A DNA stretch of 8,532 bases from CAZVFX01 sp964626565 (GTDB lineage Bacteria > Myxococcota_A > UBA9042 > CAIXZC01): positions 1 through 8,532 of the forward strand of contig CAZVFX010000201.1 of NCBI GenBank assembly GCA_964626565.1, read 5' to 3'. The notes beneath the pieces were generated by a model. The model searched no databases. It was not told where the DNA came from and saw only the letters and a program-made list of their open reading frames with translations. This document shows positions 1-7,350 of this stretch, piece after piece (the stretch's first letter is position 1; the number at the start of each line of letters is the position of its first letter). Position numbers and translations under genes: made by a program.

Positions 1-12
1 GAAACTCGCATG

Positions 13-18
13 AGGAGG
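13..18 (+). promoter_or_regulatory. Ribosome binding site that sets the start of the first lipoprotein gene
   Basis: A perfect AGGAGG lies six bases before the ATG at 25. It overlaps the codons that would follow the upstream in-frame ATG at 10, so the ATG at 10 has no Shine-Dalgarno of its own inside the window. This decides the start in favour of 25, which also gives a clean lipoprotein signal peptide. No promoter can be judged because only 24 bases precede the gene. Confidence 0.8.
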
Positions 19-24
19 ATAGAA

Positions 25-1669
<1,645 letters not shown>

Positions 1670-1680
<11 letters not shown>

Positions 1681-1693
1681 GCCTGGGAATAGG
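1670..1693 (+). repeat. 12-bp perfect tandem duplication across the stop codon
   Basis: The sequence cctgggaatagg occurs at 1670-1681 and again at 1682-1693. Twelve is a multiple of three, so the copy repeats W-E-stop in frame and gives a second stop codon at 1690-1692. The junction also makes a 5-bp hairpin (ggcct at 1680-1684, loop gggaat, aggcc at 1691-1695). There is no T-tract after it, so I do not call it a rho-independent terminator. Confidence 0.7.
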
Positions 1694-1729
1694 CCCCACC
1701 CGGATCAACTCTCTCCCTTCAGTTTCTTA

Positions 1730-4135
1730 CTAGTCGTGAATTAGCGTGAACGACGCCGCGGCACCGATCTGAGAAATGTCATCAGCGTCGTAGAACTCCG
1801 GCAGGGTCTGGTTGCTGAGACCGGCGAGGTCACCATATTTGTCGGTGAGTTTCAGAAACAGCGCCACCTGGGTCTTGGCCGGTACGCCTGTGGTGTAGAG
1901 CGAAGACAGGGGGAGCGCGGCCTCGCAGGCGTCCTCGGAGCACAAGACGCTCCCTTGTAGCCAGGCCAGGTTGTAGGGTGGCCCCAACTCCCGCCAACCT
2001 ACGAACAGCGAGCCAGCCAGATCATTACCCATCTGGAACGACGCCATCCCCCTGGTGCCGAACCCCACATCGCCCCCGAATCCCGGGGCAGTGACCACCA
2101 GCACGTTGCTCAACGCGTCGTCCAGATCGCCGTCGCCGTCGTTGTCAGAAAGATCTACCATGTTTGTGGAACCGGACCCGGCGCCGTAGTCTCCGTCAAT
2201 GTACCCGACAACATAGTTGTGCTCTTCCAAAACTCCCGAAAACGCCACGTACAAATAGCCGGAATCGTACGCGGCGTACAACTTCTCCAGCCGGTTCTTG
2301 TCCGGGCCCCAGTCGCTCTCCAGGCTGTTGTCTCCCACCACCATGGCGCCGGGCCATTCGTCCAGGTTCCCATCCAGCACCGGCGAAAAATGGAGCACGA
2401 ACTCGAATCCGGCCGCAGCAGTGGCGGACTGGCCGGAAGGATTGGTCACAACGATGTCTACCGTGCCCGCGTCGTGGGCTGGAGTCACGAACACCGCACT
2501 GCCTGCGGAAAGCAGTTGTGCCGGTACCTCCACGCCATCTACAAAGATGGTCGTACCGTCCGTAAAACCACTGCCCTTGACCAAGATGGAATCGCCGCCT
2601 AGAACCGTGCCGTGATCCGGATTGATCTCAGAGAGCTGAGGGGGGCTGAGCACAATCCACTGACCCAGCTTGTCCGCGTCAAATCCGTCATCGGTGCCTG
2701 AGGCGTCCGCGTACAGCCAGTGCTGGCCGTCCAGGGTGAAACGGAAGGTGAACGCGAACTCCCCGGGTGCGGAGTGGCTCAAGGTTCCAGTCCACATGTC
2801 CCAGTTCCCGGAATCACTGCTGAACTCCGCCGGGGCCCACTGCCACTCCAACGGATTTGCCGACGGATCGAACCCCGGTGGCCCCCACCCTAACTCAGCG
2901 GTCAATCCTTCCGCCGCACCCGAGCCTGACGTCAAGCCTACCTCCATAACTTTGCAGAATACCGACACGGAAGGCTCCCCGGGGATGGTCTCCACAAACA
3001 CCGGCGGCAGCAGGTGTGCTGCATCGGGAACGTCGGGCTGGCAGAAGCCATCGACGCACTCTTTCAGCGCCTCGCACGGGGTGGCCTCGTCACACCCGGG
3101 CTGGCATTCGCCGAACGAGCACATGGTTCCGGGGTCGCATTCGCCGCACCCGCCACCGCATCCGTCTTCGCCGCATTCCTTGCCCTCGCAGTACGGCTGG
3201 CAGATGCAGACGCCGGTGATTTCGCATACGTGATTCACCGGGCACTGGCCGCAACTGCCGCCGCACCCATCGTCTCCGCACTCCTTGGCTTCACATCCGG
3301 GGACACAGCACAGGTCGGGCGGGTCGGCAGCTCCGTCGCAATCGTCGTCAATGTCGTTGAAACAGACTTCGGGCACCGGCACCGGCGCGTCACAATCTCC
3401 CAGCCCGTCCGCCTGGCAGAAACGCCAGCCTTGGCAGGCCCCAGCGTCATTTGAGACCTCGCAGTTTGTCCCGAGCGACGAGGTTACGGCGGGTGCGGAA
3501 CACGGGCATTCTCCGCCCGCAGTGACGCACTGCTGGAGCGAAACCCCTTCCGCGGTTACGACCTCCTTACATTCGTAACCCTGGGGACACTCACCGCACG
3601 CACCGCCGCAAAACGAGCCGACGCCCCCCGCATACGGGATACAGTGCGATTCCGGAGAAGGGCAGTCCGCACTCTGGGCGCAGGGCAGGCAAAGGGCAGG
3701 GTAGGGGGAGATGCAAATGAACACTTCATCGGCCCCGAATCCCGACATCTGCTGGCAACTCCAGTCTTCCGGGCACTCCTCGATACAATCGATGGTACAC
3801 ACCTTGTCACCGAGGTGGAACACGCACCAACCGCCGTCGCAGTCGCTGTTCTCGATGCACGGGCATCCCTGCATCCCCGGGGCCTCGGCGCAGCTCGGCA
3901 GGTGAACCTCAGTGTCCACGGCCGTAAGGTCCAGGAAGTCGCCATCCGGGCCGCCGCCATCGGGCGTGGAGATGCGTACCTCGCCGCTGCTGTCCGGAAT
4001 TGCGACCTTATCATCGAACGTGGCATCCACCGCGTCGGACGTGCTTGATGTGCTCGATGGGCATCCGTTCAACGCGAGGACAACGAGGACAATCGGCAAC
4101 GAAGCTGTCAAAACGCGGGTGGTAAATGTCACCAT
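1730..4135 (-). CDS. Multidomain Cys-rich lipoprotein (MopE-type motif, EGF-like repeats, IPT/TIG, DOMON/CBM9-like)
   Basis: Predicted 801-residue exported lipoprotein. The ATG at 4135 has GGAGG nine bases upstream. Residues 1-24 are a signal peptide ending in a lipobox, L-N-G-Cys25, followed by a Ser/Thr/Asp linker. Residues about 82-366 hold roughly 50 cysteines: C-P-C-x-x-N-S-D-C units, one MopE-type motif (CFNDIDDDCDGAAD, 258-271), and two near-identical EGF-like units 35 residues apart (CEAKECGDDGCGGSCG at 281, CEGKECGEDGCGGGCG at 316). Residues about 375-495 form an unassigned beta-rich domain with many Trp. Residues about 498-580 match IPT/TIG immunoglobulin-like domains (I-N-P-D-H-G-T-V-x-G-G, then the G-S-G-F strand). 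Residues about 586-801 open with LDGNLDEWPGA, as in DOMON/CBM9-like domains, and include a D-N-D-G-D-G-D-x-D-D calcium-type loop at 664-673. Likely a surface adhesin or a protein binding carbohydrate or another ligand; the substrate is unknown. Confidence 0.87.
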   Translation of the reverse strand: MVTFTTRVLTASLPIVLVVLALNGCPSSTSSTSDAVDATFDDKVAIPDSSGEVRISTPDGGGPDGDFLDLTAVDTEVHLPSCAEAPGMQGCPCIENSDCDGGWCVFHLGDKVCTIDCIEECPEDWSCQQMSGFGADEVFICISPYPALCLPCAQSADCPSPESHCIPYAGGVGSFCGGACGECPQGYECKEVVTAEGVSLQQCVTAGGECPCSAPAVTSSLGTNCEVSNDAGACQGWRFCQADGLGDCDAPVPVPEVCFNDIDDDCDGAADPPDLCCVPGCEAKECGDDGCGGSCGQCPVNHVCEITGVCICQPYCEGKECGEDGCGGGCGECDPGTMCSFGECQPGCDEATPCEALKECVDGFCQPDVPDAAHLLPPVFVETIPGEPSVSVFCKVMEVGLTSGSGAAEGLTAELGWGPPGFDPSANPLEWQWAPAEFSSDSGNWDMWTGTLSHSAPGEFAFTFRFTLDGQHWLYADASGTDDGFDADKLGQWIVLSPPQLSEINPDHGTVLGGDSILVKGSGFTDGTTIFVDGVEVPAQLLSAGSAVFVTPAHDAGTVDIVVTNPSGQSATAAAGFEFVLHFSPVLDGNLDEWPGAMVVGDNSLESDWGPDKNRLEKLYAAYDSGYLYVAFSGVLEEHNYVVGYIDGDYGAGSGSTNMVDLSDNDGDGDLDDALSNVLVVTAPGFGGDVGFGTRGMASFQMGNDLAGSLFVGWRELGPPYNLAWLQGSVLCSEDACEAALPLSSLYTTGVPAKTQVALFLKLTDKYGDLAGLSNQTLPEFYDADDISQIGAAASFTLIHD
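3137..3295 (-). repeat. Two coding repeats of the ECGxDGCGGxCGxC unit, 105 bp apart
   Basis: In the 801-residue lipoprotein, residues 281-298 and 316-333 share C-E-x-K-E-C-G-(D/E)-D-G-C-G-G-(S/G)-C-G-(Q/E)-C with only a few substitutions. The six-Cys spacing is typical of small disulfide-bonded modules seen in many deltaproteobacterial surface proteins. The intervening residues (about 299-315) also carry cysteines, so the module is about 35 residues long. Confidence 0.7.
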
Positions 4136-4163
4136 AACAACCCCCCTCCAGGTTTCCGGGACT

Positions 4164-4169
4164 ATATTA
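4164..4169 (-). promoter_or_regulatory. Possible -10 element for the 801-residue lipoprotein gene
   Basis: On the minus strand this reads TAATAT, one mismatch from the sigma-70 -10 consensus. It would start transcription about 7 bases downstream and leave a leader of roughly 20 bases containing the GGAGG at 4145-4149. No convincing -35 hexamer sits 16-18 bases upstream, so the call rests on the -10 alone. It lies in the only divergent gap in this part of the window (4136-4211), which must also hold the promoter of the sigma-factor operon. Confidence 0.3.
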
Positions 4170-4211
4170 GTCTCGATTTGGGTTTAACGAAAGCGTGGCA
4201 TTCGGCATATA

Positions 4212-4817
4212 GTGAACATGATGGTACGGCCACTACCGGCGCCCGGGGCGGCGCCAGTCAATGGAGAGCAGGTGAACGAAGCTCAGCGGGAAAAGGCGCT
4301 GGTTGACGCGGTACGCCGCGGCCAGGGGGAGGCCTTTGCGGAGCTGGTTCGGCCCCATCTGAACCTCCTGTACCGGCTGGCTGCCCGAATCTGTCTTGAC
4401 TCAGCTTCTGCCGAGGATGCCGTTCAGGATGCTCTGGTGGCGATCTACTCCAACCTGGAGCGGTACCAACCGGGGACATCGTTCAAGGCTTTTGCCTCCG
4501 CGGTCGCGGTGAGCAAGGCGCGCACCTTGCGCCGCTCCGAGTTGCGCCGCCGTCGCCGGGAGGAGCAGGGGCCGGCGCCCGCCGGCGTCGGGGCGAGGCC
4601 GGACGAAGAACTCGCCGCGGCGGAAACCCGGGAGCGCATTCGCCGGGCCTTGAACTCCATGCCGGAGAAGCGGCGCAACGTCGCGTTGCTCAGGTTCGAG
4701 GCCGGCCTGTCTTACGGCGAGATCGGAGATTCCCTGGGCATTTCTGAAGCGTCGGCAAGGGTGCATGCCCACCTTGCTCGCAACGAGTTGAAAACGCGCC
4801 TGGTGGAGGGCGCATGA
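4212..4817 (+). CDS. ECF-type RNA polymerase sigma factor
   Basis: An extracytoplasmic-function sigma-70 family protein that would direct RNA polymerase to a specific promoter set. With the GTG at 4212 it has 201 residues. Region 2 spans about 43-110, including S-A-E-D-A-V-Q-D-A-L-V, the usual D-A-E-D-x-V-Q-E helix contacting the polymerase, and F-K-A-F-A-S-A-V-A-V-S-K-A-R. A charged linker follows (R-R-R-R-R-E-E-Q, then A-P-A-G-V-G-A). Region 4 spans about 142-197 with a clear helix-turn-helix (L-S-Y-G-E-I-G-D-S-L-G-I-S-E-A-S-A-R-V-H-A-H-L-A-R). The start is uncertain: GTG 4212, ATG 4218 and ATG 4221 lack a Shine-Dalgarno, whereas GTG 4272 has GGAG at 4263-4266 and would give 181 residues starting just before the conserved domain. 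The stop is 9 bases before the next gene, indicating one transcript with its likely anti-sigma factor. Confidence 0.93.
   Translation: MNMMVRPLPAPGAAPVNGEQVNEAQREKALVDAVRRGQGEAFAELVRPHLNLLYRLAARICLDSASAEDAVQDALVAIYSNLERYQPGTSFKAFASAVAVSKARTLRRSELRRRRREEQGPAPAGVGARPDEELAAAETRERIRRALNSMPEKRRNVALLRFEAGLSYGEIGDSLGISEASARVHAHLARNELKTRLVEGA
4263..4268 (+). promoter_or_regulatory. Possible ribosome binding site for a shorter sigma-factor start
   Basis: GGAGAG sits a few bases before the in-frame GTG at 4272. The 20 residues it would remove are rich in Pro, Ala and Gly and match nothing usual in ECF sigma factors, whose domain begins at the E-K-A-L-V-D-A-V-R-R stretch just after. This is the better ribosome signal of the available starts, but the spacing is short. 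Confidence 0.4.
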
Positions 4818-4826
4818 GAGGATGTC

Positions 4827-5381
4827 ATGAGCGCGGGTAATGACAAAATGAATCGAGACGATTGGAGCGCCGACGATCAGGACCTGAGAGACCTGTTCGA
4901 AACGACCGCTGCACAGCCGGGGGCCGAAACGCTGGAGCGCTTGACCGCCCGCGCCGCTCAGGTGGCCAGGGAGACGCCGGTTGCCGGCCGCTCCCAGTGG
5001 CAGCAGTGGGCGGTTGGTGCACTCATTGCGGCGGCAGCCGTCCTCGCCCTGGTTCTCCTGGCCGGATTGCCCGGAGCGGGAAGCAACGTGGGGAAGTCGG
5101 GCAGGACCGCGGGCGTGGCCCCGGCTGACGTCATTCAGGACTACCGGGCCTTAGTAGATGCCGCGAACATCTCGGTGGCGGCAGATGAGAGCGCAGAACC
5201 CTTTGCCGAGCAATTCGAGGACCCGTTCGTGTGGGATGAAGAACCCGGTCTGTTGGACGGGCTGGCACTGTTGGCCGGCCCCGGTTCCGGCGACGATCCC
5301 GAGGCCTGGGACCAGTTCTACGATGAGATGCTGGAAGAATGGGATGATTTAACGGACGACGAGCAGGCGGCATTTGAATAG
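4827..5381 (+). CDS. Single-pass membrane protein, probable anti-sigma factor of the upstream ECF sigma
   Basis: A 184-residue protein. It starts at an ATG 9 bases after the sigma-factor stop, with AGAGGA just upstream, so the two are probably co-transcribed and co-translated. Residues 1-58 are a charged, mostly helical N-terminus (D-D-Q-D-L-R-D-L-F-E), expected in the cytoplasm. One transmembrane helix spans about 61-81 (A/L/V-rich, after W-Q-Q-W). Residues about 95-184 are strongly acidic and expected in the periplasm, ending E-E-W-D-D-L-T-D-D-E-Q. The protein has no cysteine and no histidine, so it cannot be a zinc-binding (ZAS) anti-sigma factor. I find no named family by eye. The anti-sigma role is inferred from order, spacing and topology; it could instead be an unrelated membrane partner. 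Confidence 0.8.
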   Translation: MSAGNDKMNRDDWSADDQDLRDLFETTAAQPGAETLERLTARAAQVARETPVAGRSQWQQWAVGALIAAAAVLALVLLAGLPGAGSNVGKSGRTAGVAPADVIQDYRALVDAANISVAADESAEPFAEQFEDPFVWDEEPGLLDGLALLAGPGSGDDPEAWDQFYDEMLEEWDDLTDDEQAAFE

Positions 5382-5448
5382 GTGAAGTGTTCGGGTCGCC
5401 GGCCTCGCTCACCGAAAGCGAAAGAGAATTTCAACCTTGATAGTATGC

Positions 5449-5454
5449 AGGAGG
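5449..5454 (+). promoter_or_regulatory. Ribosome binding site that sets the start of the Spy/CpxP-like gene
   Basis: A perfect AGGAGG lies five bases before the ATG at 5460. The frame is open upstream to a GTG at 5382, directly after the previous stop, but that longer start would bury the signal peptide behind 26 extra residues. The ATG at 5460 gives M-K-K-L and an ordinary signal sequence, so it is preferred. Confidence 0.8.
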
Positions 5455-5459
5455 CTCAA

Positions 5460-6098
5460 ATGAAGAAACTTACCGGAATGTTGGCTCTATTGACTATCCT
5501 TACCTTCCCTCTGGCTGCCGGGGCGGCTCCAATTGCGGCCGGCGGTGACTGGGGCGGCTGTTTTGCGGTCGAAGACCCTCCATGTGGCGGAGGCCCGGGT
5601 TGCATGGGCGAAGCGGGCCTTGGCTGCGAGTGTGCGGGGCCCGGCGATTGCGACTGCCCCTTCAAGGGCGAGAAGGGGGCCCAGATGCGGGAAAAAATGA
5701 GGGAATTCCGTGGCAAAGTGCTGCGCGAAAAACTGGATCTCCCCGAGGAACGGGCAGCCAAAGTTGAGGCGGTTCTGGATGGATTCATGGAGCAACGCCA
5801 CAAACTGAAACAAGAGATGCGCACCCAGATGAAGGCGGTAAAGGAGCTGTTGAAGGCCGAATCCAACGACATGGACGCATATGACGCGGCGGTTACCAAC
5901 CTCATGTCCGTGCGTTCTCAGTTAGAGGCTTTGCACGCCCAGCAGTTCGAGGAACTCAGAGAGATCCTCAACCCCAAGGAGCAGGCCAAAGTGTTGCTCG
6001 CACTTCGGAAGATGCATCGTAAGGCCAAGGGCAAATTCCGCGGCAAGGGCCGCAAACACCGCGGCGGCCATGGCCCCGACCCCAGACCGTTCGAATAG
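5460..6098 (+). CDS. Secreted Spy/CpxP-like (LTXXQ or metal-sensor type) helical protein with Cys-rich N-terminus
   Basis: A 212-residue exported protein, start chosen by AGGAGG at 5449-5454. Residues 1-22 are a signal peptide (M-K-K-L then a hydrophobic core, A-G-A cleavage region). Residues 34-66 contain seven cysteines (34, 42, 48, 56, 58, 64, 66), including C-E-C and C-D-C, in a Gly-rich setting. Residues about 73-185 are long amphipathic helices: R-E-K-M-R-E-F-R-G-K, L-D-L-P-E-E-R-A-A-K-V, then E-E-L-R-E-I-L-N-P-K-E-Q-A-K-V-L, the place of the LTxxQ motif in Spy/CpxP and CnrX/ZraP-like proteins. Residues about 182-206 are very basic, with three His. Family members are periplasmic chaperones or metal sensors. 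Third gene after the sigma and putative anti-sigma genes, 78 bases past the latter's stop, so it may sense or buffer the signal. The Cys-rich insert is not part of the usual family. Confidence 0.82.
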   Translation: MKKLTGMLALLTILTFPLAAGAAPIAAGGDWGGCFAVEDPPCGGGPGCMGEAGLGCECAGPGDCDCPFKGEKGAQMREKMREFRGKVLREKLDLPEERAAKVEAVLDGFMEQRHKLKQEMRTQMKAVKELLKAESNDMDAYDAAVTNLMSVRSQLEALHAQQFEELREILNPKEQAKVLLALRKMHRKAKGKFRGKGRKHRGGHGPDPRPFE

Positions 6099-6127
6099 CC
6101 CGTCCTCCTGAAGAAAAACTCATCCCC

Positions 6128-6694
6128 TCAAAAATAGTAGCACATGACCTCCGGCTCTTTGTCGGGGGTCTTGCCCTCATTGGTGTCCGGCTCGGGCTTC
6201 GGTGGGGGCGGAGGCTCTTTCTCCGGGGGCGGCGGTGTCGAGTAGCAGGTGGGAGCCGGCAATTTAGCGCCGTCTTCAGGGGCGTCCTTGAGCTCCTCTT
6301 TGGGCTCGTCCTTGGGGTCGTCTGTCGGCTTGTCCGTCGGTTTATCCGGCGGAGCGTCAGGATAGTCGGGGTCCTCGGGAACTGGGACCCGGCGATAGCA
6401 GGTCTTAATGGGCGGCGCAGGCTTGTAGCACTTGGGCTCCGGGTTGTCGGCACTGACGTTGTCGCGGTCGGACGCCGCGGAAGCTGCGTCATGTGTGCTT
6501 GCGGCCCTCGCCTGGCCCGTGTAAAGCATGCCGCCGCTCATCATGGCCACAGCCAGGCTCCACAAGGCGATGCGCCAGCCGTAAGCCCGGCTCCCTCGCG
6601 TGCGCCCGGCACCAATCGCGGTTAGCACTCCAATCGCAACCAGCACTCCCCCCAGAGCGATCCACTTCGACAGGCCGATCGCGTGCATCTTCAT
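6128..6694 (-). CDS. CY-repeat membrane protein B: two hydrophobic helices plus Pro-rich tail with four Cys-Tyr motifs
   Basis: A 188-residue protein of a family I do not recognise. The ATG at 6694 has GGAG (6701-6704 on the other strand) six bases upstream. Residues 11-29 form one hydrophobic helix, followed by a basic loop (GAGRTRGSRAYGWR, residues 28-41) and a second hydrophobic stretch at about 42-60 ending Q-A-R-A, which resembles a signal peptidase site. By the positive-inside rule the loop is cytoplasmic and the tail exported. The tail, about 65-188, is Pro/Asp/Lys/Glu-rich (P-T-D-K-P-T-D-D-P-K-D-E-P-K-E-E) and likely extended. All four cysteines (89, 99, 150, 185) are followed by Tyr, the last in the C-terminal M-C-Y-Y-F. 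Second gene of an operon, 28 bases after its paralogue, with 38 of 64 N-terminal residues identical. Function unknown. Confidence 0.82.
   Translation of the reverse strand: MKMHAIGLSKWIALGGVLVAIGVLTAIGAGRTRGSRAYGWRIALWSLAVAMMSGGMLYTGQARAASTHDAASAASDRDNVSADNPEPKCYKPAPPIKTCYRRVPVPEDPDYPDAPPDKPTDKPTDDPKDEPKEELKDAPEDGAKLPAPTCYSTPPPPEKEPPPPPKPEPDTNEGKTPDKEPEVMCYYF
6137..6430 (-). repeat. Four Cys-Tyr motifs in the tail of CY protein B
   Basis: The motifs are K-C-Y-K-P-A-P-P, T-C-Y-R-R-V-P-V-P, T-C-Y-S-T-P-P-P-P and the terminal M-C-Y-Y-F, at residues 89, 99, 150 and 185. There is no other cysteine in the protein. Between the second and third motifs lies a stretch of about 48 residues of short P-T-D-K-type and P-K-D-E-type repeats, so the array is less regular than in the upstream paralogue. 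Confidence 0.7.
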
Positions 6695-6722
6695 CGGATA
6701 CTCCTACAGTTCGGTTTGGCTG

Positions 6723-7259
6723 CTATTTCCCTTCGTCCGGCGGAGGCATGGGCGCGTAGCACGTGGGAATCTCAGGTGGCGGCGGCGGCGGATCGGGCAT
6801 CGCTTCGTAGCACGTGGGCCGGACCTCCGGCGGTGGCGGCGGATCCGGCGGCATGGGCTCGTAACAGGTGGGCATTGGCGCGTAGCATTTAGGCGGCGGT
6901 TCAGGAGGCGTCACCTCCTCTGGCTCCGCTTCAGGATCATCCTCCGGCGGGGGCATGGGCTTGTAGCAATCCGGCACCGGCAGAGTCTTGTAGCACATCT
7001 TCCTCGGTTCCTCTTTCGATGCCTCGTCGCCGTCGACAGCGTTGACTTTCGCCGGGGGCTTCTTCCCCGCCTGCGCCTGGCTCACAAACAACGCTCCTCC
7101 ACTCATGAGCGACACCGCCAGACCCCACAAAGCAATGCGCCAGCCGTAGGCTTTGGTCCCGCGATTGCGGCCGGAACCAACCACCATGAGCGCCCCGATG
7201 GCGACAAAGATCCCGGCCAAGGCAATCCATCGTCCCGCAGTCCACAAATGTGTCTTCAT
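6723..7259 (-). CDS. CY-repeat membrane protein A: two hydrophobic helices plus Pro-rich tail with six Cys-Tyr motifs
   Basis: A 178-residue protein, paralogue of the downstream gene and of no family I recognise. The ATG at 7259 has a perfect AGGAGG (7265-7270 on the other strand) five bases upstream. Residues 11-29 are a hydrophobic helix; residues 28-41 (GSGRNRGTKAYGWR) are a basic, probably cytoplasmic loop; residues 42-60 are a second helix ending Q-A-Q-A, which could be cut by signal peptidase I. The tail from about 65 is nearly all Pro, Glu, Asp and Met, with six motifs of the form (P)-T/K/D-C-Y-x-P-M-P. All six cysteines (89, 98, 125, 132, 150, 167) precede a Tyr. First gene of a two-gene operon on the minus strand. 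It may span or anchor in the envelope as a polyproline rod carrying thiol/phenol groups; the chemistry and partners are unknown. Confidence 0.83.
   Translation of the reverse strand: MKTHLWTAGRWIALAGIFVAIGALMVVGSGRNRGTKAYGWRIALWGLAVSLMSGGALFVSQAQAGKKPPAKVNAVDGDEASKEEPRKMCYKTLPVPDCYKPMPPPEDDPEAEPEEVTPPEPPPKCYAPMPTCYEPMPPDPPPPPEVRPTCYEAMPDPPPPPPEIPTCYAPMPPPDEGK
6756..6995 (-). repeat. Six C-Y-x-P-M-P-type motifs in the tail of CY protein A
   Basis: Motifs in order: M-C-Y-K-T-L-P-V-P (89), D-C-Y-K-P-M-P-P-P (98), K-C-Y-A-P-M-P (125), T-C-Y-E-P-M-P-P (132), T-C-Y-E-A-M-P-D (150) and T-C-Y-A-P-M-P-P-P (167). The spacings are 9, 27, 7, 18 and 17 residues. At DNA level the repeats read gtagcacgtggg on the plus strand at 6756-6767 and again at 6807-6818, with a close variant at 6861-6872, consistent with expansion by local duplication. 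Confidence 0.78.
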
Positions 7260-7270
7260 CCCAGCCTCCT

Positions 7271-7350
7271 GCTATCCCAACTCGTATCCCCAGTCTACGA
7301 CACCCCGACCACCGATACCAGACCTTTTCCGCCCCCCACCACACCCACCC
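7271..7350. other. Gap upstream of the CY operon; promoter expected but not identified
   Basis: This C-rich stretch (on the plus strand) must contain the promoter of the minus-strand CY operon, unless transcription starts inside the G-rich repeats beyond. I see no hexamer pair close to sigma-70 consensus and no recognisable ECF-type GAAC...TC pair. No gene is supported here on either strand. Confidence 0.4.

Noticed and set aside
2670..3454. Plus-strand open frames opposite the 801-residue lipoprotein
   Set aside because: The products are Pro/Ser/His-rich with no recognisable domain and lie over the Cys-rich, IPT/TIG-bearing gene on the other strand.
6756..6818. CACGTG palindromes as regulatory sites
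   Set aside because: They fall exactly on Thr-Cys codons (preceding Tyr) in the CY motif repeats and are explained by coding repetition.
6128..7259. CY proteins as multi-core RiPP precursors
   Set aside because: No modifying enzyme, protease or transporter is in the window, and the N-termini are membrane helices rather than a soluble leader. It stays an idea only if such enzymes lie outside the window.
7330..7337. cgcccccc as an inverted partner of the G-rich core at 7493-7500
   Set aside because: Only eight low-complexity bases match and the flanks do not extend the palindrome.
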